From an uncultured Bacteroidales bacterium (GTDB taxonomy: Bacteria > Bacteroidota > Bacteroidia > Bacteroidales > P3), in the NCBI GenBank assembly GCA_910586395.1, contig CAJUFX010000009.1, positions 1-64,000 of the forward strand: a stretch of DNA of 64,000 bases, written 5' to 3'. The position numbers were made by a program, and so were the translations under genes. The first letter of the stretch is position 1. Each line of letters starts with the position of its first letter. A model generated the notes under the pieces. That model saw nothing but the letters and a program-made list of their open reading frames with translations. It did not search any database and had not been told where the DNA came from. Shown here in pieces: positions 27,204 to 37,100 of this stretch.

Positions 27204-27581
27204 ATGAATTTTCCTGAAAATCTCAAGTACACGGAAGACTCCGAATGGATCAAGGCGGAGGGCGATGTAGCCTATGTCGGTATTACCGATTTCGCGCAGA
27301 AAGAATTGGGCGACATGGTATTCGTTGATATCGATACCGTAGGCGAAACGATTGGCGCCGGCGAACGTTTCGGCAGCATCGAAGCCGTCAAGACGGTGGC
27401 TGAACTGCTGTTGCCGGTCGAAGGCGAAATCTTGGAATTCAACAGCGCGATTGAAGACGATCCCGCCGCGATTAACCGTGATGCTTATGGTAGCTGGATT
27501 GTAAAGATCAAGATGACCGATCCGTCGGCCATAAACGGTCTGATGACGGCTGAACAATACAAGGCGCATATCGGCGCTTAA
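27204..27581 (+). CDS. gcvH: glycine cleavage system H protein
   Basis: GcvH carries the aminomethyl group on a lipoyl arm between the P, T and L proteins of glycine cleavage. The 125-residue protein contains the lipoyl-lysine motif GSIEAVKTVAE with Lys63. The other gcv genes are not nearby. It has its own promoter and terminator, so it is a single-gene unit. Confidence 0.97.
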   Translation: MNFPENLKYTEDSEWIKAEGDVAYVGITDFAQKELGDMVFVDIDTVGETIGAGERFGSIEAVKTVAELLLPVEGEILEFNSAIEDDPAAINRDAYGSWIVKIKMTDPSAINGLMTAEQYKAHIGA

Positions 27582-27605
27582 TGCCTTAGGGAATCGATAC
27601 CATTG

Positions 27606-27645
27606 GCCCTTCGCCTTGTCTCAACGCAGGGGGAAGGGCTTTTTT
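27606..27645 (+). terminator. terminator downstream of gcvH
   Basis: Arms GCCCTTC (27606-27612) and GAAGGGC (27633-27639), with further C-G pairs inside, are followed by TTTTTT (27640-27645). It ends 18 bp before the ychF start. Confidence 0.88.
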
Positions 27646-27663
27646 GTGAATAAAATATACGTT

Positions 27664-28767
27664 ATGTCGTTGAAGTGCGGTATAGTCGGCTTGCCGAATG
27701 TCGGTAAATCGACCTTGTTCAATTGTCTGTCGAGCGCCAAGGCGCAGGCGGCGAATTTTCCGTTTTGTACGATCGAGCCGAATGTCGGCATGATTACGGT
27801 GCCGGACGAACGTCTGCAATGTCTGGCCGAAATCGATCAGCCCAAGCGCGTGATACCGGCCAATATGGAAATTGCCGACATTGCGGGGCTGGTCAAAGGC
27901 GCCAGCAAGGGTGAGGGCCTGGGCAACAAGTTTCTTTCGCATATCCGGGAAACGGATGCGATTATCCATGTGTTGCGTTGCTTCGACGACGGCAACATCA
28001 CGCATGTGGACGGTTCGGTCGATCCGATTCGCGACAAGGAAATCATCGACACCGAGTTGCAGTTGAAAGACTTGGAAACCATAGAGGGACGTTTGGGTAA
28101 GGTCGAGAAGCAGGCCCAGTCGGGCGGCGACAAGAACGCGAAGCGGTTGTTGGAAATCCTCAAACGGTATCAGGAGGTCCTCTTGCAGGGCAAGAGCGCG
28201 CGCACGGTGGAGCTGGACAATAAAGACGACCGGCGGTTGGCGCGCGAATTGTTCCTGTTGACCGACAAGCCGGTGCTATACGTCTGCAATGTGGACGAGG
28301 CGTCGGCCGTATCGGGCAACGCGTATGTGGACAAGGTTCGGAAAGTGGCGGAGGAAGAAAATGCCGGTTGTCTGGTGGTGGCGGCCAAGATTGAATCCGA
28401 AATAGCCGAACTGGAGACCTACGAAGAAAAGGAAATGTTCCTGTCGGAATTGGGGTTAAAAGAGTCGGGCGTGGCGCGTCTGATCAAGGCGGCTTACGCA
28501 TTGCTTGATTTGCAGACTTATTTCACGACGGGGCCGGACGAGAGCCGGGCCTGGACGTTTATTCGCGGTACGAAAGCGCCGCAGGCCGCCGGCATCATCC
28601 ACAGCGATTTTGAAAAAGGTTTTATCCGCGCCGAGGTCATCAAATACGACGATTATGTGCGTCTGCGTTCGGAGGCGGCCTGCAAGGAGGCCGGCAAACT
28701 GAGCGTGGAAGGCAAGGACTATACCGTGCAGGACGGCGATATCCTGCATTTCAGATTCAACGTATGA
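27664..28767 (+). CDS. ychF: redox-regulated ATPase YchF (Obg-family)
   Basis: YchF (OLA1 homologue) is a ribosome-associated P-loop ATPase. I chose the ATG at 27664 because the product then begins MSLKCGIVGLPNVGKSTLFN, the G1 motif (GLPNVGKST). A longer start at 27616 would lie inside the gcvH terminator. The 367-residue length fits. Other motifs: DIAGLVKGASKGEGLGN (G3 and switch) and a C-terminal TGS domain (IIHSDFEKGFIRAEV). Confidence 0.97.
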   Translation: MSLKCGIVGLPNVGKSTLFNCLSSAKAQAANFPFCTIEPNVGMITVPDERLQCLAEIDQPKRVIPANMEIADIAGLVKGASKGEGLGNKFLSHIRETDAIIHVLRCFDDGNITHVDGSVDPIRDKEIIDTELQLKDLETIEGRLGKVEKQAQSGGDKNAKRLLEILKRYQEVLLQGKSARTVELDNKDDRRLARELFLLTDKPVLYVCNVDEASAVSGNAYVDKVRKVAEEENAGCLVVAAKIESEIAELETYEEKEMFLSELGLKESGVARLIKAAYALLDLQTYFTTGPDESRAWTFIRGTKAPQAAGIIHSDFEKGFIRAEVIKYDDYVRLRSEAACKEAGKLSVEGKDYTVQDGDILHFRFNV

Positions 28768-28861
28768 TCTTTGGTGAACCGGGTCGGTTTCGGTTGCGCC
28801 GGGGCAAAAGCGCCGGCGCCGTTGTGAGCCGATGCGGCGCGGAACCGCAAGGTTGTCGGTT

Positions 28862-29683
28862 TTATTGTTGCGCCTGCATTTCTTCTTCGGCTTCAGCGAA
28901 GAATTTTTCTATTTCCACCCGCAGTTGGGACGGTGAGACGTCGTAGGTGATTTCGCCGAACTGGCTGTAAGAGACGGAGCCGGTCTCTTCCGAAACGACG
29001 ATGGCCAAGGCGTCCGATTGTTCCGTGACGCCGATGGCGGAGCGGTGGCGCAGGCCCAATTGAGCCGAGATTTCTTTGTTGGCCGTGACCGGCAGAATGC
29101 AACGGGCGGCTATGATTTTATTGTTTTCTATCACCATGGCACCGTCATGCAACGGACTGTTTTTGAAAAAGATGTTTTCGATGAGGGCGCTCGAAATCGT
29201 CGCGTCCATTAACTCGCCCGTACTGATGACGGCCGGCAGTTTGTTCTGTTGGGTCAAGATAATGAGCGCGCCCGTCCGGCTTTGCGACATGTGCATACAG
29301 GCTTGGATGACTTGTGTGATATGCAGCGGCCGTTTGCCCCACGTTTTGATGAAGACGCGTTTGAACAGTCTCTGTTCCCGTTGCTTACGGATTGCACCTG
29401 TGCCGAACATAAACAGGAAACGCCGTAATTCCGGTTGGAAAATGACGACGAGGCCCAGCAACCCTATGCTGATGATTCGGTCGAGAAGGCCGGATATGAC
29501 CGGCATCTCCAAGGCGAGCGCGATTTGCCAGCAGACATAGATGCCGATGATGCTCAACAGGATATTGAGCGCCGACGTGCCTCTGACCAATTTGAACAGT
29601 TCGTACGCCAGAAACAGGACAATGGCGAGATCAAGAGCTTGGCTCCAGGTAAAGTTTGCAATCCAGTTGATGAACGGGTTCAT
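28862..29683 (-). CDS. cdaA: diadenylate cyclase CdaA (c-di-AMP synthase)
   Basis: It condenses two ATP to c-di-AMP at the inner face of the membrane. The 273-residue protein has three N-terminal hydrophobic segments (about residues 12-33, 38-58 and 65-83) and a DisA_N/DAC domain with the two signature motifs DGA (180-182) and RHR (212-214). It follows folP by 17 bp and is probably co-transcribed. No CdaR-type regulator gene is adjacent. Confidence 0.95.
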   Translation of the reverse strand: MNPFINWIANFTWSQALDLAIVLFLAYELFKLVRGTSALNILLSIIGIYVCWQIALALEMPVISGLLDRIISIGLLGLVVIFQPELRRFLFMFGTGAIRKQREQRLFKRVFIKTWGKRPLHITQVIQACMHMSQSRTGALIILTQQNKLPAVISTGELMDATISSALIENIFFKNSPLHDGAMVIENNKIIAARCILPVTANKEISAQLGLRHRSAIGVTEQSDALAIVVSEETGSVSYSQFGEITYDVSPSQLRVEIEKFFAEAEEEMQAQQ

Positions 29684-29700
29684 GGCAGGCGGGTATTGGG

Positions 29701-30552
29701 TTAATAGGCGTTATATAAGTTGAACAGACGGACGGCTTCGGCGGCCGCTTTCACGTCGTGTACTCGCAAGATGTCGGCGCCCTGCACGAGCGCGAGTGTA
29801 TTGACACAGGTCGTGGCGTTGAGCATGTGGTCGGGAGACGACTGCAACGGCTTCCAAAGCATGGATTTGCGGGAAAGGCCGGCCAGAATGGGGCAGTCCA
29901 ATATTTTGAAACGGCTCAGTTGCGCCAGCAGTTGGTAGTTGTGCGCCACCGTTTTGCCGAAGCCGAAACCCGGGTCTATGATGATGTCGTTGATTCCGGC
30001 GAGGCGGGCGGCGGTCAGCCGTTCCGAAAAGAAACGGATGAGGTCGGCCGTGACGTCGGCGTATCGCGGGGCGTCCTGCATGCGGTCGGGACGGTCGGCG
30101 GTGTGCATGAGGATGTAGGGCACCTGCAGGCGGCCGACGGTTTCGAACATGGCTTCGTCGAACAGCCCGCCGGAGATATCGTTGATGATATGGGCGCCGT
30201 TTTCCACGCCGTAGCGTGCGACGTCGGCGCGGAACGTGTCGATGGAAATCGGCAGGTCGGGGAAACGGGTCGCGATGCGGCGCAACGGATCCCGCAGCCG
30301 TCGCCACTCCTCTTCGGCCGTCGGGGCCTGTGAACCGGGGCGTGTGGAAACGGCCCCGAGATCCAGTATGTCCATGCCATCCGCCAGCATGCGTTCCACA
30401 CGGCGCAGGGCTTCGTCGGCGACCGCCGATTCGGTCGTACCCGTGCAACGGCTTTCCGTAAAAAAAGAGTCCGGTGTGAGATTCAGGATGCCCATGACTT
30501 TCTGCGGTTGCAAAAAGTATATTTTCCGACTGATAGTCAGGGAGTAGGGCAT
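29701..30552 (-). CDS. folP: dihydropteroate synthase
   Basis: FolP joins p-aminobenzoate to dihydropterin pyrophosphate in folate synthesis and is the sulfonamide target. I chose the ATG at 30552 (start MPYSLTISRKIYF); the longer candidate starts inside the divergent promoter. Motifs: MGILNLTPDSFF, DLGAVSTRPGS, NDISGGLFD, IIDPGFGFGKT and GLSRKSML, in family order. Length is 283 residues. It is first gene of a folP-cdaA unit. Confidence 0.96.
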   Translation of the reverse strand: MPYSLTISRKIYFLQPQKVMGILNLTPDSFFTESRCTGTTESAVADEALRRVERMLADGMDILDLGAVSTRPGSQAPTAEEEWRRLRDPLRRIATRFPDLPISIDTFRADVARYGVENGAHIINDISGGLFDEAMFETVGRLQVPYILMHTADRPDRMQDAPRYADVTADLIRFFSERLTAARLAGINDIIIDPGFGFGKTVAHNYQLLAQLSRFKILDCPILAGLSRKSMLWKPLQSSPDHMLNATTCVNTLALVQGADILRVHDVKAAAEAVRLFNLYNAY

Positions 30553-30575
30553 GGTTTGTAAGGATGTTTTTGTAA

Positions 30576-30611
30576 GTTGCAAACTTAGTATTATTTACGT
30601 ACTTTTGCAAG
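30576..30611. promoter_or_regulatory. symmetric overlapping divergent promoters of folP (-) and the DUF1599 gene (+)
   Basis: Minus: CTTG (plus CAAG 30608-30611), 20 bp, TAAGTTTG (30580-30587). Plus: GTTG (30576-30579), 20 bp, TACTTTTG (30600-30607). As at 19055-19090 the -7 boxes are exactly 12 bp apart and each -33 box abuts the opposing -7 box. The outer ends read TTGCAAA and TTTGCAA. Confidence 0.75.
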
Positions 30612-30628
30612 GTAAAAACATCATAAAA

Positions 30629-31228
30629 ATGGGGGGAAAGTTGAAGTCCGTTGCGGCCAAGCCCGATACCGAAACGGCCTACCGGGCGATTATGGCCGAA
30701 TGCCGTAGGCTCTATGCGGCCAAGATGCAGGATTACGGGCCGGCCTGGCGTATTTTGAGGCCGTCTTCTCTGACCGATCAGATTTTAATCAAGGCCCGCC
30801 GCATCCGGACGCTTCAGGTGGAGAAAGACCAAAAGGTGGCGGACGGCATACGCGAGGAGTTCATCGGCATCATCAATTATGCCATCATCAGCATGATTCA
30901 GTTGGAGTTCGGCTGGAGTGACCGCATCGATATGGGCAAGGAGCAAGCCTTGGAGCGTTACGACCACTATACGGAGGCCACGTTCCGACTCATGTGCGAC
31001 AAGAATCACGATTACGGCGAGGCCTGGCGTGAAATGCGCGTCGATTCGCTGACCGACATCATCCTGATGAAACTCATGCGCGTCAAGCAGATTGAAGACC
31101 ACGACGGCAAGACGTGCGTTTCGGAAGGTTTGGAGGCCAACTATATGGATATGATGAACTACGCGGTATTCGCGCTGATCACGATGGCGGAGGCCGGTCG
31201 GGCGGAAGCCGATAAAACTGTCGAATGA
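30629..31228 (+). CDS. DUF1599 domain protein (nucleotide-modification-associated domain 1 type)
   Basis: The 199-residue product, starting MGGKLKSVAAKP, contains two copies of the domain: KMQDYGPAWRILRPSSLTDQI...KARRIR (about residues 31-60) and KNHDYGEAWREMRVDSLTDII...KLMRVKQIE (about 125-155). The paired DYG.AWR and SLTD motifs define the family. Biochemical function is unknown. It leads an operon and overlaps the next gene by 4 bp. I chose the start after the predicted promoter; a start at 30551 would run through it. Confidence 0.88.
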   Translation: MGGKLKSVAAKPDTETAYRAIMAECRRLYAAKMQDYGPAWRILRPSSLTDQILIKARRIRTLQVEKDQKVADGIREEFIGIINYAIISMIQLEFGWSDRIDMGKEQALERYDHYTEATFRLMCDKNHDYGEAWREMRVDSLTDIILMKLMRVKQIEDHDGKTCVSEGLEANYMDMMNYAVFALITMAEAGRAEADKTVE

Positions 31229-32502
31229 TGAATATTAAAGCGAATTTCTGGGCTTATGTCGGGATCGGCTGTTCGTTGGTGCTGGCGGGTTCTATAGCCG
31301 GCGTATTGGGTTACAGCGGCGTATTTCTCGTGTTGCTGTTGCTGAATATCGCCTTGATTGTTCTCAACCGTCGGGGCTTTGACGCGACCTCGGGGGCCAT
31401 CGCGCGTACGTTGGTGGGCTGTGTGTTTCTGTTTTCCGGCTATGTGAAAGGCGTCGATCCGCTCGGCACGCAGTTCGTCATACACGACTATCTGGAAGCC
31501 TATCGTCTGCCGTGGCTCGTTTCGCTGGCCCTGCCGCTTTCGTTTCTGCTGAATTTGGTGGAATTCGGCATAGGTTTCCTGCTGGTGTTCAACGTGTGGA
31601 CCAAGTGGGTCACCTATTTGGCCGCCTTGATGATGGTCTTTTTTACGGGGGTGACGTTTTTCGACGCGCTGGCCAATCCCGTGCCCGACTGCGGCTGCTT
31701 CGGCGAGGCCTTGATTCTCACGAACTGGCAGACGTTCTATAAGAATCTGATTCTGGACGCCTTGGTGCTCATGCTTATTTTCGCATTGCCGAAACTGGGC
31801 GAGGGCTTCTGTTGCAAGGTAAAGATTGGCCTGACAGCCGGCATCGTATTACTGTTCCTAGGATTTGAAATCTACAACTACCGCCATCTGCCCGTTTCCA
31901 ATTTCCTGGGCTGGAAGGACGGCCGGCGCATGCTGGTCGAAAATCCCGAGCCGATTCGCTATTATCTGACGTACCGCCATAAGGAAACGGGCGAGGAACG
32001 GGAATACCGCGACAAGGAGATTCCGTTCTGCGATACGGCTTGGGCGGCGCAATGGGAATTCGTTTCGCGTCGCGACGAAGACCCCAACCCGCGCATCGTC
32101 GAGGTCAGCCTGATGGAGCGGATGGACGATGAAGACGAGGGCTATGACGTGACCGACGACGTCATCGGCCGGGAGGGACGCCATTTCCTGATTGTCGTTT
32201 ATGATTGGGAAAACGCTTCCTCCGACATCCTGCGGCGGATATGGGAAAAACTGTGCGTGGCGGAAGAACGGGGTTACACCTACGATCTGTTGGTGGCTAC
32301 CGATTCCGAAACGCCGGTCAGCGATCTGGAGGCGTTCAAGACGGCGGTGGGCGATCCGGACTTGACGTATTGTTTCGGTGACGATACGGGCTTGAAAAGC
32401 ATGATACGCGCCAATCCGGGCGTCATCCTCATGGACGGTCCGGTGGTGCTCAAACGTTGGAATGGCCGCGATTTCCCTGATTTGGAATCTATAAATCTTT
32501 AA
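31225..32502 (+). CDS. BT_3928-type DoxX/MauE-like membrane protein with C-terminal soluble domain
   Basis: The 425-residue protein has two N-terminal hydrophobic segments, then a DoxX-like four-helix region (about residues 55-180) with GYVKGVDPLGTQF and the conserved cysteine motif PDCGCFGEAL (about 152-161). After another membrane helix (about 200) comes a soluble thioredoxin-like domain to the end. The cysteine pair suggests redox chemistry at the membrane. The start could also be the second Met at 31228. The order DUF1599, this gene, tpiA is conserved in Bacteroides as I recall it. Confidence 0.85.
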   Translation: MMNIKANFWAYVGIGCSLVLAGSIAGVLGYSGVFLVLLLLNIALIVLNRRGFDATSGAIARTLVGCVFLFSGYVKGVDPLGTQFVIHDYLEAYRLPWLVSLALPLSFLLNLVEFGIGFLLVFNVWTKWVTYLAALMMVFFTGVTFFDALANPVPDCGCFGEALILTNWQTFYKNLILDALVLMLIFALPKLGEGFCCKVKIGLTAGIVLLFLGFEIYNYRHLPVSNFLGWKDGRRMLVENPEPIRYYLTYRHKETGEEREYRDKEIPFCDTAWAAQWEFVSRRDEDPNPRIVEVSLMERMDDEDEGYDVTDDVIGREGRHFLIVVYDWENASSDILRRIWEKLCVAEERGYTYDLLVATDSETPVSDLEAFKTAVGDPDLTYCFGDDTGLKSMIRANPGVILMDGPVVLKRWNGRDFPDLESINL

Positions 32503-32514
32503 AATATTACGGTT

Positions 32515-33291
32515 ATGCGCAAGAAAATAGTTGCCGGAAACTGGAAAATGAACAAAGTGTTCCAGGATGCGGAAGAATTGCTGTATGATTTGTCGGAACA
32601 AATAGAAGACGGGCAGAAGTCTTCTAAAGTGGAAGTCATTGTCTGCCCGCCTTGTCTCTATATGGAAATGGCGTTGGATCTGTCGCGCAACGAAGAGGAC
32701 GAACGTTTGTTCGGCGTGGGCGCGCAGGATGTGAGCGAACACGCGCAGGGCGCCTATACGGGCGAGATTTCGGCCGATATGCTGAGTTCGATGGGCGTGG
32801 AATATTGCATCGTGGGGCATAGCGAACGCCGCAAATATTTCGGCGAAACCGACGAACAGGTGGCGCGCAAGGTAGAGCGGTTGCTTGAAGAAGACGTCAC
32901 GCCGATTGTCTGTGTGGGCGAATCGTTGGAAGACCGCGAGGCCGGCCGGCATTTCGACCTTATCCGTTCGCAGGTGGAGAAAGGCTTGTTCGGCTTCAAG
33001 CAACTGGATTTTGTCAAAATCATCATCGCTTACGAACCGATTTGGGCCATCGGCACGGGCAAGACGGCCACGCCGGAGCAGGCGCAGGAGGTGCATGCGT
33101 TTATCCGTAAGGTCGTGGAGGAAAAATACGGCAAGGAAGTGGCGCGCAACCTCTCGATTCTGTATGGCGGCAGTTGCAATGCCAAGAACGCGGCCGAACT
33201 TTTCGCGCAGGACGATGTGGATGGCGGCCTCATAGGCGGCGCTTCACTCAAGGCTGAGGATTTTGTCACGATTATCAATTCGTTCAAATAA
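32515..33291 (+). CDS. tpiA: triose-phosphate isomerase
   Basis: TpiA interconverts dihydroxyacetone phosphate and glyceraldehyde-3-phosphate in glycolysis. The 258-residue product begins KIVAGNWKMNK (catalytic Lys) and has GHSERR (catalytic His, about residue 102), the AYEPIWAIGTG motif (catalytic Glu, about 172) and the GGS/GG phosphate loops near the end. It is 12 bp after the BT_3928-type gene and 3 bp before prmA. Confidence 0.98.
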   Translation: MRKKIVAGNWKMNKVFQDAEELLYDLSEQIEDGQKSSKVEVIVCPPCLYMEMALDLSRNEEDERLFGVGAQDVSEHAQGAYTGEISADMLSSMGVEYCIVGHSERRKYFGETDEQVARKVERLLEEDVTPIVCVGESLEDREAGRHFDLIRSQVEKGLFGFKQLDFVKIIIAYEPIWAIGTGKTATPEQAQEVHAFIRKVVEEKYGKEVARNLSILYGGSCNAKNAAELFAQDDVDGGLIGGASLKAEDFVTIINSFK

Positions 33292-33294
33292 TGT

Positions 33295-34137
33295 ATGGGT
33301 TACTATAAAAAAGTATTCACGCATACGCTCGTTTCGCCCGAATCGGATCTGTTGGTTTCCGATTTGGGCGATTTGGGTTTTGAGAGTTTCGAGCAGGAGG
33401 CGGGCGCGCTGATAGGCTATTGGCCGGATACGGCCGGTCGGCCGGAGGAAGCCGATGCCGCGATTGCGGACATATTGTCCCAATACGGTCTGGTGCAGGA
33501 CGGCGCGTGGGAGAAAATGCCGGATATCAATTGGAATCAGGCATGGGAAAGCCATTACGAGCCGGTGCGCATCGGCGATTTCTGTTTCGTGCATGCGCCC
33601 TTTCATACCGAACGGCCGAACGTCAAGCATTTCGTGGAGATAGAACCCAAAATGTCGTTCGGCACGGCGCACCATCCGACCACGGCCCTGATGATTGAAT
33701 TCATAGCCGAGACCGACTGGCGCGGCCGGCAGGTCGTGGACATGGGCTGCGGTACCGGCATTCTGGGCCTGTTGGCGGCCAAGGAAGGCGCCGCGGCGGT
33801 TTTGGCCGTCGATTACGACGATTGGGCCTGCGCCAATGCCCGCGAGAATGTGACGCGCAATGGCCTGGCGGACCGGGTCACGGTGGTTCAGGGCAGTAGC
33901 GGGCAACTCACTGGGCTCCGCGTGGACGCGGTTTTAGCCAATATCAACCGCAATATTCTGTTGGAGCATCTGCCGGCTTACGCGGCGGCCTTGAAGCCGG
34001 GCGGACGCTTGTTCCTGAGCGGATTTTACGAGAGCGACGTGCCGGTCTTGCAGGAAAGGGCCGAAGCCGCGGGCTTTGCGCTGAAAGCCCGGAAAACGCG
34101 CGAGGCTTGGACGGCTTTGGCGTTTCAGTACCGATAA
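33295..34137 (+). CDS. prmA: ribosomal protein L11 methyltransferase
   Basis: PrmA trimethylates ribosomal protein L11 using S-adenosylmethionine. The 280-residue product shows FGTAHHPTTALMIE (family signature, about residues 121-134), the SAM motif VVDMGCGTGILGLLAA (about 146-161) and the ANINRNILL motif (about 218-226). Length is normal. It is in the middle of the DUF1599-to-plsY operon. Confidence 0.95.
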   Translation: MGYYKKVFTHTLVSPESDLLVSDLGDLGFESFEQEAGALIGYWPDTAGRPEEADAAIADILSQYGLVQDGAWEKMPDINWNQAWESHYEPVRIGDFCFVHAPFHTERPNVKHFVEIEPKMSFGTAHHPTTALMIEFIAETDWRGRQVVDMGCGTGILGLLAAKEGAAAVLAVDYDDWACANARENVTRNGLADRVTVVQGSSGQLTGLRVDAVLANINRNILLEHLPAYAAALKPGGRLFLSGFYESDVPVLQERAEAAGFALKARKTREAWTALAFQYR

Positions 34138-34156
34138 AGAGAAAGGTTTTCAAGTC

Positions 34157-37100
34157 ATGGAAACAAGGCATAAAGGAAGTGGAATTTCGGCCGGGCTGCC
34201 GATGTCGGTACGTTACCGCTTGCGGCGTCTGCGTATCGTGGGGACAGGCGTGTTGTGGCTGGCGGTCGTCGGCCTCGCGCGTCCGGCTGCCGCGCAGCGG
34301 CAGGCTTCGGCTCCTTTCGATCCGATGTCCGAAATTGAAACGGCCGCCGCCTTGCAAAAATGGGTGGATGCCGATCCTAACCTCTCGAAAGAGGTGCGGC
34401 GCGAGATGGCCGTATTCACGGCCGAATACGCTGCCTATGCGCCTAAAATGGGTTCGGAAACCGCCGAACGTGTCGGCCGGATCTGCGCGTTGGCGCAAGC
34501 CCAGCAATTCAAGTTTTATCCGGAAATTCATGCGTTTTTGAAAGCCCAATGGTATATCGACACGGCCCTTTATGCCTGGAATGCGGCTTGGCTCGGTTCG
34601 GTCGAACAGACGTTGATCCATCATAAAATACGCGAATTCTCGCGTTTGACCGAACGCACTTTAGCACTTTTGACCGTGCGGCAGTTGGCCGCTTCCACGC
34701 GTGCCACTTGGACCGTCGTTTCCGGCGAACCGGTTTGGGACGCGGAAGCGGGTACGCGCGGCGTTTTCCATTACGATGATGCGGTGCTTTTGTGTACGGC
34801 TTACAACGATAGCAGCATCATCCGTTCGGCGCGTGGTGACTATGACCCGTTGGCCCAGACTTTCCGCGGCGAATCGGGCGAGGTCGGCTGGCGGCGGATC
34901 GGTCAGACCGGCATGAACGTCCGGGCCGAGATATACGATTATCGGTTGAATCTCAATTCTAACCATTATGAGAGCGATTCGGCCGTCTTTTACAATACGG
35001 ATCTTTATCCGGACCCTATTCCGGGGCGTTTCTCCGAAAAACTTTCGGTCTTGACGACGCCGGAGGCTGCCACGTATCCGCAATTCCATTCGGGAGACGC
35101 GCGCTTGCGTTTACCGGAGTTTTTCCCGGGGCTGGACATAGAGGCCCCTTATGTCCAACAGGGCGGCCGCATGGTCTTCGGTACCGAAGACCATGCGGCG
35201 CGGTTGATTGTCCGCGATGGAGAGCGCGTGCTCGGCGTGTTGGAGTCGTCGCGTATCGTCTATAAAGACGAAAAGTTGCAGTCGGCTATGGCCTCGTGGC
35301 GCATTTATCTCGGAGAGCACGACTCACTGTATCATCAGACCAGTGAAATGCGCTACGACATCGGACAGCAAGTCTTTACGTTTTCGCATTCCAAATTATT
35401 CGCATTGGAGATACCGGCTCTGAGTACCTATCATCAGGTCGGCCTGCACTACGAGAACATGCAGTGGTATCCGCAACAGGGCCGGATAGAATTCGGTATT
35501 CTGCATGTGCCTGAACGCGAGGGTATCGTGCGTATGACTTCTTTGCAAGCATACGAAGAAGCCGAGGTGGAGGAAATCATGCAGGGCATGCCTTACAATC
35601 CGTTGTATCGGCTCAAACAATATGCGGACCGTTACGGTTCGGACCTTATAAAGCTCGAGGAGCTGGCTGCGGCCTGGGGAATGGATCAGACGATGCTTTC
35701 CCAATGGATGTTGCGGCTGTCTTCTTTCGGTTTCCTGACTTACCGCGCCAAGGAAAAGGAAATAGCGTTGTTGCCGAAACTGTATCTGTATTTAGCGGTT
35801 TCGGCCGAGAAATCCGATTTCGACCGCATTGAGATTCTGGCTTCGGGCAAGGCTTGGGTCAAGGCGGAATTGCGGACGGACAGCCTGCGGATGTCGGTGC
35901 GGGAAGTCCGGGAAGTCGTGCTGAGCCCCAAACAGCGCGTTTATTTCCGGCCGGACGGCGGGGTGTTGTCGATCGGACGCAACCGTTCGCTGTATTTCGA
36001 CGGACTGTTGCACGCCGGTACGTTCGATTTTGATGTACGGGACGCCCGCTTTTCTTACGAAGATTTCAATGTGGAAATCGGTTTGGTCGATTCGCTGCTG
36101 TTCTCCGTACCGGGCAAGGCAGACGAATTCGGTATGCGTCAAGAAGTGAAAGTCAGCACGTTCATTCATAATCTTTCGGGCTTCCTGTATATCGACAGCA
36201 ACGCGAATAAGGGCGGTCGTCTGGATTGTCCGGACTATCCGATTTTCGAGAGTACGATACCCGCATACGTCTATTATGACGATGCGGATATTCAGGGCGG
36301 CGCCTATCCGGCCGACAGTTTCTTTTTTCAGGTGGATCCGTTCCGGTTGTTGCGGCTCAATACGTTTTCGATCGACAGCATCCATTTCGACGGCATGCTG
36401 GTGTCGGCGGGCATATTTCCGGACATCAGGGAGCGTTTGGTCGTAATGCCCGATTTTTCGTTGGGATTCAAGACTGTATCGCCGGCGGAGGGTTGGCCGG
36501 TATATGGTGGACTGGCGCGTTTTACCGACAGTCTCCGTTTGGATCGGAAGGGGTTGGTCGGCAGCGGCCGTTTCGATTTTTTAGCCTCGCAAACTCATTC
36601 GGCCGCCCAGTATTACCGTCCGGCGGATATGGATATGATCGCGGAGCGTTTCGAACAGGATATGGCGAAATATCCAGTGACGAACGGGGTGACCTATCCG
36701 TATCTGACGGCCGACAGCGTCAAGGGCTTTTTCGATGCGGAGGCGGCGCGATTGAGCCTGACCACGACGTCGCGGCATGCGCTTTATCCGTATTATGAAC
36801 CTTGGCGGTTCGACGGTATTTATGCTTTTTCGGCGGACGGTGCGGAAGCCGACGGCGAAATGGTTTTCGGGCATGACGCGCGGATCAAGGCATCCGATTG
36901 GCGTTGGGAGGGACACCTGTTCCGGGCCGATGAGGCCGACTTTCAATTGGGCGGCCGCGCCGGGGGGCGGAACGCCTATCTGATAGCCAAAGGCGTGGGA
37001 ATAGCCGGCGATGTCGATGCCAAGACATTGCAGATGCAGGCGGCCGGTCTGGACGAACCCGTCGAGCCGGTGGCCGTCCGTATGCCGGTACAGGCTTACG

